A stretch of DNA of 50,588 bases from CAZRDB01 sp964598695 (GTDB taxonomy: Bacteria > Armatimonadota > Zipacnadia > UBA1398), in the NCBI GenBank assembly GCA_964598695.1, contig CAZRDB010000012.1:1-50588 (forward strand). Direction: 5' to 3'. This document shows positions 17,133-24,255 of the stretch, piece after piece. Position numbers and translations under genes: made by a program. Numbering within the stretch: position 1 is the stretch's first letter; every line of letters starts with the position of its first letter. A model generated the notes under the pieces. The model made no database searches and was not told where the DNA came from. It saw only the letters and a list, made by a program, of their open reading frames with translations.

Positions 17133-17163
17133 CGACGCGCCCCGACCGGTTCGGGGCGCGTCG
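17133..17163 (+). promoter_or_regulatory. 13-bp perfect hairpin in the rnc leader
   Basis: The arms 17133-17145 and 17151-17163 pair perfectly around a 5-base loop. There is no T tract after it, so it is unlikely to be a simple terminator. It lies about 45 bases before rnc. In Escherichia coli RNase III cuts a hairpin in its own leader to limit its synthesis, so an RNase III site here is a fair inference. Confidence 0.5.
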
Positions 17164-17208
17164 TGTCGTTCCGGGGGGCGGCACGACACGGCCGGGAGGT
17201 CTGGCACG

Positions 17209-17916
17209 ATGGCCGCCGATGACGCGCTGGAACGGCTCGAGGAGTTGATCGGCTACCGCTTCCGGCGCCGTGAGCTGCTCGAGACGGCGCTGGTCCACGT
17301 GAGCGTGGCTGGCGAGGCAGGGGGGCCCTCGAACGAGCGACTGGAGTTCCTGGGCGATGCCGTGGCGGAGCTGGTGGTCTCCGAGGCGCTGTATGCGGCG
17401 AACCCCGACTGGGACGAGGGCCGGCTGACGGAGGCGCGCGCGGCCTTCGTGACCACGCAATCGCTCGCCGAGGCGGCCCAGAGGCTCGGGCTGGGCGCCT
17501 ACCTCGTACTGGGCCGGGGCGAGGAGCGCACGGGCGGCCGCGCGCGCACCTCGAACCTCGCGGACGTCTTCGAGGCGCTCTGCGGGGCGATCTACCTCGA
17601 TGGCGGCCTCGTCGCCTCCGGCGCGTTCATCTGGGCCCAACTCCTCGCCGGGCGCGATCTCACGCGCAAGCGCGGCGGCGCCGACCCCAAGGGCGTCCTC
17701 CAGGAGCGCCTGCAGGGCGAGGGCCTGACCCATCCCGATTACCGCCAGGTCGAGAAACAAGGCCCCGACCACCGCCCCACGTTCGTCTGCGAGGTCTTCT
17801 CGGGCGCGCGGGTGCTCGGCCGCGGCTCAGGCGGCTCCAAACAGGCCGCCGAGCGAGAGGCGGCCTCGGACGCGCTTCGCCGGCTCGACGCCACCGACGA
17901 CGGCGCCGACGGGTAG
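17209..17916 (+). CDS. rnc: Ribonuclease III
   Basis: This 235-residue cytoplasmic endonuclease cuts double-stranded RNA in rRNA processing and mRNA turnover. The family signature NERLEFLGDAV is at residues 42-52, and the second acidic cluster DVFEALCGAIYLDGG is at about 119-133. A double-stranded RNA-binding domain follows (about 160-230), with a PKGVLQERLQGEG start and a GSKQAAEREAA end. The length is normal. The order fabF-rnc is conserved in many bacteria. It starts at an ATG at 17209. Confidence 0.95.
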   Translation: MAADDALERLEELIGYRFRRRELLETALVHVSVAGEAGGPSNERLEFLGDAVAELVVSEALYAANPDWDEGRLTEARAAFVTTQSLAEAAQRLGLGAYLVLGRGEERTGGRARTSNLADVFEALCGAIYLDGGLVASGAFIWAQLLAGRDLTRKRGGADPKGVLQERLQGEGLTHPDYRQVEKQGPDHRPTFVCEVFSGARVLGRGSGGSKQAAEREAASDALRRLDATDDGADG

Positions 17917-17955
17917 AATGACGGTACCGGGGTGGGGCGAGGAGGCGAGTCACCG

Positions 17956-18948
17956 ATGACGGAGCGAGGGCCCCGGCGGCTACGCCGCGTGCTGGGCATG
18001 GCGTTGGCGGCGCTCGGGGGGCCGCTCTGCCTCCCCGTGCTGGCCCAGTCGGCCGAGGAGGTGGCGCGGCGCCTCTATGGCCGCGCGCAGCCCGACCACG
18101 GCTCCCAGACCCGCTCCTGCATGGCCGTCCTCGGCCTGGTCGTCGTCGCGGTCCTGGCCTACTACCTCCACCGCATCCAGAGCACCCGGCGCCAGAGGGA
18201 GGTCCGAGAGACCTTCCGAGAGGTGAGCGACCACATCGACGGCGTCGAGCACCTGCCCGACCTGTTCCGGGCGGGCCAGCGCGTCGAGGTCGAGCACGAG
18301 ACCGAGCGCGGCCGCCGGCTGTACGGCAGCTACGTCCAGGAGGTCGGGCGGGACTCGCTGCTCCTCGGCGCCCCGCGCCACGACGGCCTGCTGGTGACGG
18401 TCCATCCGGGCGAGACGGTGGGGGTGATCGTCCGCCACGGCACCGACTCGTTCCGCATGGAGGGGGAGGTCCTGGAGCGCAAGGGGGGCGCGATCCCTTC
18501 GATCCGGGTCGGTCGCTCCGACTGGGCCACCCGCTTCCAGCGGCGCGACTACTACCGCATCGAGCTGCACATGGAGTGCCGCTTCGAGCTGTACCGGCGG
18601 GGCATGGCGCCCCCGTCCGAGGTGCACCGGGAGGGCACGATCGTCAACCTGAGCGCCTCGGGCTGCCGCATCGCCGCCGCCGGTCCCGTGTCCAAGGCAA
18701 GGTACTGCGCGGTGGAGTTCCGGATCCCCAGCGCGAAGAAGACGCTGTTCGTGACGGGTCGGGTCATCGCGAGCCAGCAAACCCGTCGCACGGCGTTCCA
18801 CAACGCGACCATCGCCTGCCAGTTCTCCGACCTCAAGGAGGCAGACCGCGAGTTGCTGGTGGCCTTCGTCCGCGATGTCGAGGTGCGCCGGATCCGGGCC
18901 CGGCGGGAGCGCGAGGCCGAGGAAGCCGACAGGACACGATCCCGATGA
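17956..18948 (+). CDS. Membrane-anchored PilZ-domain protein (c-di-GMP receptor)
   Basis: This 330-residue protein has two hydrophobic segments, about residues 11-32 and 54-71, placing the rest in the cytoplasm. Residues about 100-175 look like a YcgR-type N-terminal domain. The PilZ domain follows with both c-di-GMP-binding signatures: RDYYR at 197-201 (RxxxR) and NLSASG at 231-236 ([D/N]xSxxG). The C-terminal tail is highly charged. The ATG at 17956 follows GAGGAGG. It overlaps queH by an ATGA. Binding c-di-GMP is well supported by the motifs; the output (motility, polysaccharide or other) is unknown. Confidence 0.85.
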   Translation: MTERGPRRLRRVLGMALAALGGPLCLPVLAQSAEEVARRLYGRAQPDHGSQTRSCMAVLGLVVVAVLAYYLHRIQSTRRQREVRETFREVSDHIDGVEHLPDLFRAGQRVEVEHETERGRRLYGSYVQEVGRDSLLLGAPRHDGLLVTVHPGETVGVIVRHGTDSFRMEGEVLERKGGAIPSIRVGRSDWATRFQRRDYYRIELHMECRFELYRRGMAPPSEVHREGTIVNLSASGCRIAAAGPVSKARYCAVEFRIPSAKKTLFVTGRVIASQQTRRTAFHNATIACQFSDLKEADRELLVAFVRDVEVRRIRARREREAEEADRTRSR

Positions 18949-19529
18949 GCGAGATCCTCCTGCACGTCTGCTGCGGCCCCTGCGCGGCGGGTGTCGTCCC
19001 CGCCCTCCGGGCCGAGGGACTCTCGCCGCGCGGCTACTTCGCCAACCCGAACATCCATCCGTCGCGGGAGTGGCTGGAGCGGCTGGCGAGCGCGGAGCGT
19101 TTCGCGGCTGTAGAGCATTTGGCGCTCGATGTTGAACCTACCTATGGAGCCCGCCGTTTTCTCGCCGAGATCGGGTCCTTCGATCGCCCCGACCGCTGCG
19201 AGCGCTGCTTCGCGATGCGGCTCACGGAGGCGGCCGAGCGGGCCCTTCGCGGCGGGATCGCCCGTTTCACGACCACGCTGCTCGTGAGTCCGTACCAGGA
19301 CCGGGAGCTGCTCTGCGAGGTCGGCCGGCGGGCGGGCCGGCAGGTGGGCGTCGAGTTCGTCGACCTGGACTTCCGGCCACACTTCCGCGAGGGCCAGGCA
19401 CGGGCCCGGGAGCTGGGGCTCTACCGGCAGTCGTATTGCGGCTGCCTGTTCAGTGAGGAAGAACGCAACCGGGACCGCCTGGCGCGGGAGCGCGCTCGGT
19501 GGGAGGAGGACTCCCACCCCGACGCGTAG
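18945..19529 (+). CDS. queH: Epoxyqueuosine reductase QueH
   Basis: This 194-residue cytoplasmic iron-sulfur enzyme carries out the last step of tRNA queuosine synthesis, reducing epoxyqueuosine. All conserved Cys are present: CCGPC at residues 9-13, CERC at 85-88 and YCGC with Cys165 and Cys167. It is the non-B12 alternative to QueG. No other queuosine gene lies in this window. The ATG at 18945 overlaps the stop of the PilZ gene, but a functional link with PilZ is not implied. Confidence 0.9.
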   Translation: MSEILLHVCCGPCAAGVVPALRAEGLSPRGYFANPNIHPSREWLERLASAERFAAVEHLALDVEPTYGARRFLAEIGSFDRPDRCERCFAMRLTEAAERALRGGIARFTTTLLVSPYQDRELLCEVGRRAGRQVGVEFVDLDFRPHFREGQARARELGLYRQSYCGCLFSEEERNRDRLARERARWEEDSHPDA

Positions 19530-19558
19530 CGGCCACGGCCCGGTAGGAGGTCGCCGCC

Positions 19559-20197
19559 GTGTCCGTGCCGATGCCCGAGGAACAGCCCGCGAAGCCGCAG
19601 GACACCGACCCCACTCGCGTGGGCGAGCTGATCCGTCGCCAGATGGAACGGGTCCAGCAGGGCCCGCTCGCGCCCAACGGGGAGGCGGAGACGTCCGAGG
19701 CCGACCAGCCGGAGCTGTTCGCCGAGGAGCCCCCCGCACCGGCCGCGGAGCCCGAGGAGCCGCCGGCGTCGGCGCGCGCGCCCCAGCCCGCGATGGCTGC
19801 GGCCAAGACCCCCCGCTCGCGCACCCCTGCCCGGGTCTCGCTCGCGAAGATGGCGCGACTCGAGAGCATCCGAGGCCGCGTGGCGCGCGTGACGGCCGAG
19901 CGTGATCAGCGAACGCTCCCGATCGAGCTGCCGAGCCGCAAGAAGCGCTCGCGGGCCGAGGAGGAGACGCGGGAGGAGCTGCTCAGCCGGCTGCTCGACC
20001 CCGTGTTGACGCTGGCCGAGACGGCCAAGGTGCTCGATGTCTGCGCGGCGACGGTGCGTCGGTACGCCGACCGGGGCACCCTCCCCCACCATCGCACGCC
20101 CGGCAACCAGCGCCGCTTCAAGCTGACCGACGTGTTGGAGTTCCTCGCCCGCCGCGACCGCTCAGTCGTAGAAGACGTCGGCGATGTGGATTTCTGA
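19559..20197 (+). CDS. HTH DNA-binding protein (MerR/BldC/excisionase-like) with a long low-complexity N-terminus
   Basis: This 212-residue protein has a Pro/Glu/Ala-rich acidic N-terminal half (to about residue 80) and a basic middle. A C-terminal MerR-type winged helix follows at about residues 147-200: LTLAETAKVLDVCAATVRRYADRGTLPHHRTPGNQRRFKLTDV (shown in pieces: LTLAETAKVLDV, TVRRYADRG, GNQRRF, LTDVLEFL). The closest match in layout is the BldC/excisionase HTH family. It starts at a GTG at 19559 with AGGAGGT 8 nt upstream. Its last 36 bases overlap the end of the HD-GYP gene on the other strand. Target genes are unknown. Confidence 0.75.
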   Translation: MSVPMPEEQPAKPQDTDPTRVGELIRRQMERVQQGPLAPNGEAETSEADQPELFAEEPPAPAAEPEEPPASARAPQPAMAAAKTPRSRTPARVSLAKMARLESIRGRVARVTAERDQRTLPIELPSRKKRSRAEEETREELLSRLLDPVLTLAETAKVLDVCAATVRRYADRGTLPHHRTPGNQRRFKLTDVLEFLARRDRSVVEDVGDVDF

Positions 20198-21241
20198 GTG
20201 ACGGGCGAGTTCCAGGTCCTCGTGCTGCGGTAGCGGTCGCCGCTGCTCGTCCTGGAGCAGGCGGACCTTCGGCCGCACCGTCGCGCCGATCCGGCTGCCG
20301 AGCACGATCCCGCAGCGGCCGTCGCGCAGCCGCACCCACATCCCCGGGGGGTACAGCTCGGTCCGCCGCGCGAGGCCGCGCACCTGATCCTGGTCGAACT
20401 TGGCCGCCCCCGCCTTGAGGAAGTAGGAGAACGCCTCGTCGGGAAGTCCGGCGGCGCGATGGGGCCGGTCAGCGATCAGCGCGGCGAACGTGTCGGCGAG
20501 GCCGGCGATCCGGGCGACCGGTGAGATCTCGTCCCCCTGCAGCCCCTTCGGGTAGCCGCTGCCGTCCAGCCGCTCGTGGTGGAGCAGCGCGATGCTCCGG
20601 CCGATCGGGCTGCGGTTGAGCAGGTCGCGGAGCGCCTCGAAGCCCAGCCGGGTGTGGCCCTTGGTGATGTCGCGCTCGGCCTCGGTGAGTTCGCCGTTCT
20701 CGTGGAGCACGGCGAGCTGTGCCTGGGAGCCGATGTCGTGGACGAGCATCCCCAGCGCGAGGCTGACGCACTGGCCGTCGGGCAGGCCGGCGTCGCAGGC
20801 GGTCAGTACGGCGTAGAGGGCCGAGGTGACGGCGTGGGCCATGACGTACTCGTCGACGCAGTAGATGGGGACGACGCCCTGGACGATCTCCGGGGAGAAC
20901 CGCACCTCGCGGACCATGTCGTTGGCGACGCGGCGGAGGCGGTGCGCGTCGGCCTGGCCGGCGAAGGCCTCGGCGACGGCCTCGTAGGCCTCGATCCGGG
21001 TCTCCTCGGTCAGCAGGTCCGCGATCTCGGCGTCGTCGGTGAGCGGGTCCATGGTGTAGACGCGGGAGATCCGGGCCTCGCGCAGGGCCGCGAGCATGGC
21101 GTTGTCGACACTGTCGCCGGCCGCGAGGAACTCCCCGCCAGCCACGCGATGGACCGGGCGCGCGATCCGGGCCCCGACCGCGAGCCGGTTGATGTGCGTC
21201 AGTCGCAAGTGCTCCGCCCCACATTCATCGGACGACTGCAC
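20162..21241 (-). CDS. HD-GYP domain protein (c-di-GMP phosphodiesterase-like)
   Basis: This 359-residue protein carries an N-terminal region of about 120 residues, then an HD-GYP domain with HD at 168-169 (HDIG) and HHERLDGSGYPKG at about 221-233. HD-GYP enzymes hydrolyse c-di-GMP. The domain departs from consensus: the usual HDIGK reads HDIGS, and the FDAL helix reads FAAL. Activity is therefore uncertain. The frame starts at a GTG at 21241; a TTG at 21208 with a better GGCGGAG ribosome-binding site is an alternative. It converges on the HTH gene and shares a -35 region with the divergent rpsO promoter. Confidence 0.82.
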   Translation of the reverse strand: MQSSDECGAEHLRLTHINRLAVGARIARPVHRVAGGEFLAAGDSVDNAMLAALREARISRVYTMDPLTDDAEIADLLTEETRIEAYEAVAEAFAGQADAHRLRRVANDMVREVRFSPEIVQGVVPIYCVDEYVMAHAVTSALYAVLTACDAGLPDGQCVSLALGMLVHDIGSQAQLAVLHENGELTEAERDITKGHTRLGFEALRDLLNRSPIGRSIALLHHERLDGSGYPKGLQGDEISPVARIAGLADTFAALIADRPHRAAGLPDEAFSYFLKAGAAKFDQDQVRGLARRTELYPPGMWVRLRDGRCGIVLGSRIGATVRPKVRLLQDEQRRPLPQHEDLELARHSEIHIADVFYD

Positions 21242-21301
21242 GGAGCCGTCCGTGCCGATCCGAAGCGCCTCGAGCGCGCCGGAGCGGCCCAGACCGCCTC
21301 T

Positions 21302-21331
21302 CTTGTATCAGAAGGGGGGCCAGCTTTACAA
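21302..21331 (-). promoter_or_regulatory. Promoter for the HD-GYP gene
   Basis: On the minus strand, TTGTAA (21326-21331) and TACAAG (21302-21307) are separated by 18 bp. The -35 overlaps the -35 of the rpsO promoter on the opposite strand, since TTTACAA reads as a -35 both ways. Confidence 0.4.
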
Positions 21332-21353
21332 GGCACAGGGCGTGTGCTAGACT
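21325..21353 (+). promoter_or_regulatory. Promoter for rpsO-pnp
   Basis: TTTACA at 21325-21330, 17-bp spacer, TAGACT at 21348-21353. Transcription would start near 21360, giving a leader of about 78 nt before rpsO. The leader could hold an S15 autoregulatory fold; I cannot confirm one. Confidence 0.7.
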
Positions 21354-21437
21354 CCGCCCGAATAGGGACCTACCTGCGGATGCGGCTGGCAACCGCACCT
21401 GCGGACAGGCCTGTAACCCAAGGAACGGGGAACGACC

Positions 21438-21707
21438 ATGCCGATCACCCAAGAAGCGCGGCAGGAACTCATCGCCGAGCACAAGCGGCACGAGGCGGAC
21501 ACCGGGTCTGCCGAGGTCCAGATCGCGCTGCTCTCGCAGCGAATCGCACGTCTCACCGACCACCTGCGTGAGCACAAGAAGGACCACCACTCGCGCCGAG
21601 GCCTCCTCAAGATGGTCGGCCAGCGTCGGCGCCTGCTCCGCTACCTGCAGAACTCCGACATTATGCGCTACCGCGCCATTGTGGAGAAACTCGGGCTGCG
21701 CCGCTAG
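21438..21707 (+). CDS. rpsO: 30S ribosomal protein S15
   Basis: This 89-residue primary 16S rRNA-binding protein helps the platform of the small subunit assemble. The sequence is canonical: TGSAEVQIALLSQRI, LTDHLREHKKDHHSRRGLL and RRRLLRYLQ. The start ATG at 21438 is correctly placed for the family. It leads pnp, as in many bacteria, with a large hairpin in the 235-base spacer. Confidence 0.98.
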   Translation: MPITQEARQELIAEHKRHEADTGSAEVQIALLSQRIARLTDHLREHKKDHHSRRGLLKMVGQRRRLLRYLQNSDIMRYRAIVEKLGLRR

Positions 21708-21732
21708 GGCTACGCAGCTGCTCCGTATCCGC

Positions 21733-21770
21733 GATCCGCTGCACGGGGCTCTCCCCGTGCAGCGGGGATC
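21733..21770 (+). promoter_or_regulatory. rpsO-pnp intergenic hairpin
   Basis: GCTGCACGGGG (21738-21748) pairs perfectly with CCCCGTGCAGC (21753-21763) around a 4-base CTCT loop. GATCC (21733-21737) and GGATC (21766-21770) extend the stem past a 2-base bulge. No T tract follows, so read-through into pnp is likely. In Escherichia coli RNase III cuts a hairpin at this position to start PNPase autoregulation. The rest of 21708-21942 shows no gene. Confidence 0.6.
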
Positions 21771-21942
21771 TGCTCCGGGGTTCACCGTCTGGGTAACTCA
21801 GCCTCCGCGGCGTGGCCGGTCCGGTCGGGATCGTGTCTGATCGAGCGCGTGGAGAGCCGGGCGCCCGAGGGTGTGTTGTACCCGGAGCTTTGTTGGCTTG
21901 TACGGTTCAGGCGCCGTGAGGGAACGAGAATTGGAGGACGTC

Positions 21943-24210
21943 TTGTCTTCGATACAGCGAGTAGAGATGGAGCTGGCCGGTCGCACACTGACGATCGAGA
22001 CCGGGCTGCTGGCCATTCAGGCCCACGGCGCCGTGACGGTTCAGGCGGGCGACACGATGTGTCTCGTGACGGCCTGCTGCGGCGAGAAGCCCTCGACGGC
22101 CGGGTTCTTCCCGCTGACCGTTGACTACGAAGAGCGGCTGTACGCCGCGGGCAAGATCCCCGGCAGCTTCTTCCGGCGCGAGGGCCGGCCGACCGAGAAG
22201 GCGATCCTCACGAGCCGCATGGTCGACCGCGGGATCCGCCCGCTCTTCCCCGAGGGCCTGCGCACCGACGTGCAGATCATCATCACCGCGCTCTCGGCCG
22301 ACAAGGAGAACCAGATCGACATCCTCGCGATGATCGGCGCCTCGGCCGCGCTCGCGATCAGCGGGATCCCCTTCCCCACCCCGGTGGCGTCGATGCGGGT
22401 GGCCTACGTCGACGGCGAGTGGCAGGTCTACCCGACCCATGCCCAATCCGAGGCCGCCGAGCTGGACCTGACGATCACTGCGACCCGCGAGCACATCACC
22501 ATGATCGAAGCCGCGGCGAACGAGGCCTCCGAGGCCCTGATCGCCGATGGGTGCCGCTTGGCCCACCGCGAGATCGTCCGGATCCTCGATCTGATCGAGG
22601 ACCTGCGGGCCGGCGTGAACCCGACCGAGCGCGTGATGCCCCTCTTCATCCCGGGCGACGACGTCTGGGCCGCGGTCGAGGAGATCGGCGCCAAGGAGCG
22701 CCTCGCTGCGCTCTTCAGCGTCGAAGGCTTCTTCGAGCAGAAGCAGGCCACCCGCGCGACGCAGGACGAGCTGATGGCCGCGCTCCTCGAGAAGCTCGGC
22801 GAGGAGCGGAAGTCGGAGTGCGCCGAGGCGCTCGACAAGCTGTTCAAGAAGGTCGTGCGCACGAAGCTGCTCGATGAGGGCGTCCGTCTCGACGGCCGCA
22901 ACTCGAAGCAGCTCCGCGAGCTGACGGCAACGGTCGGGATCGCCCCCCGGACTCACGGCAGCGGCCTCTTCCGCCGCGGCCAGACCCAGGCGCTCAACCT
23001 CGCGACGCTCGGCATGCTGGGCGACTCGCAGAAGATGGACGGACTGGTCGACGAGGACGCCCGCACCTTCCTCCATCACTACAACATGCCGCCGTTCTCG
23101 AACGGCGAGGCTTACTTCCTCCGCGGCCCGAGCCGCCGCTCGATCGGCCACGGCGCGCTGGCCGAGAAGGCCCTGCGGCCGGTGCTGCCCAGCATCGACG
23201 ACTTCCCGTACACGATCCGTCTCGTCACCGAGATCCTCTCGTCCAACGGCTCGACCTCGATGGCCAGCGTCTGCTCGGGCTCGCTCGCGATGATGGATGC
23301 GGGCATTCCGATCCGGGCCGCGGTCGGCGGCATCGCGATGGGCATCATCTACGACTCGCCGAGCCGCTACTGCGTCCTGACCGACATCCAGGGCGCCGAG
23401 GACCACAACGGCGACATGGACTTCAAGGTCGCCGGCACCCGGGCGGGCATCACGGCACTCCAGCTCGACGTCAAGGCCCAGGGCCTGACCCCGGAGATCC
23501 TCGAGGAGGCCATGCTTCAGGCCCGTGAGGCCCGCATGGAGATCCTCGACGTGATGGACGGCGCGATCGCCGAGCCGCGTCCGGAGCTGTCGCCCTTCGC
23601 GCCGCGCGTGCTCTCGATCGACATCGACACCGACAAGATCGGGACGGTCATCGGCCCCTCGGGCAAGACGATCCGCAAGATCGAGGAGCTGGGCGTCTCG
23701 GTCGAGGTCCAGGAGACCGGCCGGATCCTCATCGGAGCGGTCGACTCGGAGGCGGGCCAGAAGGCGCTGCAGTTCGTGCGCGACCTGGTCCGGGAGCCGA
23801 AGCCCGGCGAGCTGTTCGAGAAGGCCCGCGTCACGCGGCTCATGCCGTTCGGCGCGTTCTGCGAGATCCTGCCCGGCCGCGAGGGCCTGCTGCACGTCAG
23901 CGAGTACTCGTGGGAGCACGTCAACGAGATCAGCGACGTCCTGTCGGTCGGCGACATCCTCTCCGTCCAGCTCAAGGAGGTCGACTCCCAGGGCCGCCTC
24001 AATCTCACCCGCCGCGCCTTGCTCGAGAAACCCGAGGGCTATGTCGAGCGTCCGCGCGCGCCGCGCCGTGAGGGCGGCCGCGAGGGCGGCGACCGCGGGG
24101 GCCGTGGCGGCCCGCGCGGTGGCGGCAGTGGTGGGAGCCGCCGCGGAGGCGGCGGTGGCGGTGGGGGCCGCGAGGGCGGAGACGTCCGCTTCCGGGACAA
24201 GCGCTCCTAG
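21943..24210 (+). CDS. pnp: Polyribonucleotide nucleotidyltransferase (PNPase) with an Arg/Gly-rich tail
   Basis: This 755-residue cytoplasmic 3'-5' exoribonuclease degrades RNA with phosphate. It has two RNase PH-like domains separated by an all-helical linker; the active second domain carries GVRLDGR, RTHGSGLFRRGQTQ and the metal-binding EDHNGDMDFKVAGT. A KH domain (IGTVIGPSGKTIRKIEE) and an S1 domain (FEKARVTRLMPFGAFCEIL) follow. After S1 the last 45 or so residues are almost all Arg, Gly, Glu and Ser, with many RGG/RG units. I choose the TTG at 21943 because GGAGG lies 5 nt upstream and the usual N-terminus begins there. It follows rpsO, as in many phyla. Confidence 0.95.
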   Translation: MSSIQRVEMELAGRTLTIETGLLAIQAHGAVTVQAGDTMCLVTACCGEKPSTAGFFPLTVDYEERLYAAGKIPGSFFRREGRPTEKAILTSRMVDRGIRPLFPEGLRTDVQIIITALSADKENQIDILAMIGASAALAISGIPFPTPVASMRVAYVDGEWQVYPTHAQSEAAELDLTITATREHITMIEAAANEASEALIADGCRLAHREIVRILDLIEDLRAGVNPTERVMPLFIPGDDVWAAVEEIGAKERLAALFSVEGFFEQKQATRATQDELMAALLEKLGEERKSECAEALDKLFKKVVRTKLLDEGVRLDGRNSKQLRELTATVGIAPRTHGSGLFRRGQTQALNLATLGMLGDSQKMDGLVDEDARTFLHHYNMPPFSNGEAYFLRGPSRRSIGHGALAEKALRPVLPSIDDFPYTIRLVTEILSSNGSTSMASVCSGSLAMMDAGIPIRAAVGGIAMGIIYDSPSRYCVLTDIQGAEDHNGDMDFKVAGTRAGITALQLDVKAQGLTPEILEEAMLQAREARMEILDVMDGAIAEPRPELSPFAPRVLSIDIDTDKIGTVIGPSGKTIRKIEELGVSVEVQETGRILIGAVDSEAGQKALQFVRDLVREPKPGELFEKARVTRLMPFGAFCEILPGREGLLHVSEYSWEHVNEISDVLSVGDILSVQLKEVDSQGRLNLTRRALLEKPEGYVERPRAPRREGGREGGDRGGRGGPRGGGSGGSRRGGGGGGGGREGGDVRFRDKRS

Positions 24211-24255
24211 GAAGCCGCTCGCGCGCGGGTACGGCAGACTGGGAAGCCGCGACCC

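Noticed and set aside
17914..17919. TAGAAT at the end of rnc as a -10 for the PilZ gene
   Set aside because: No acceptable -35 lies 16-19 bp upstream; TCGACG is 23 bp away.
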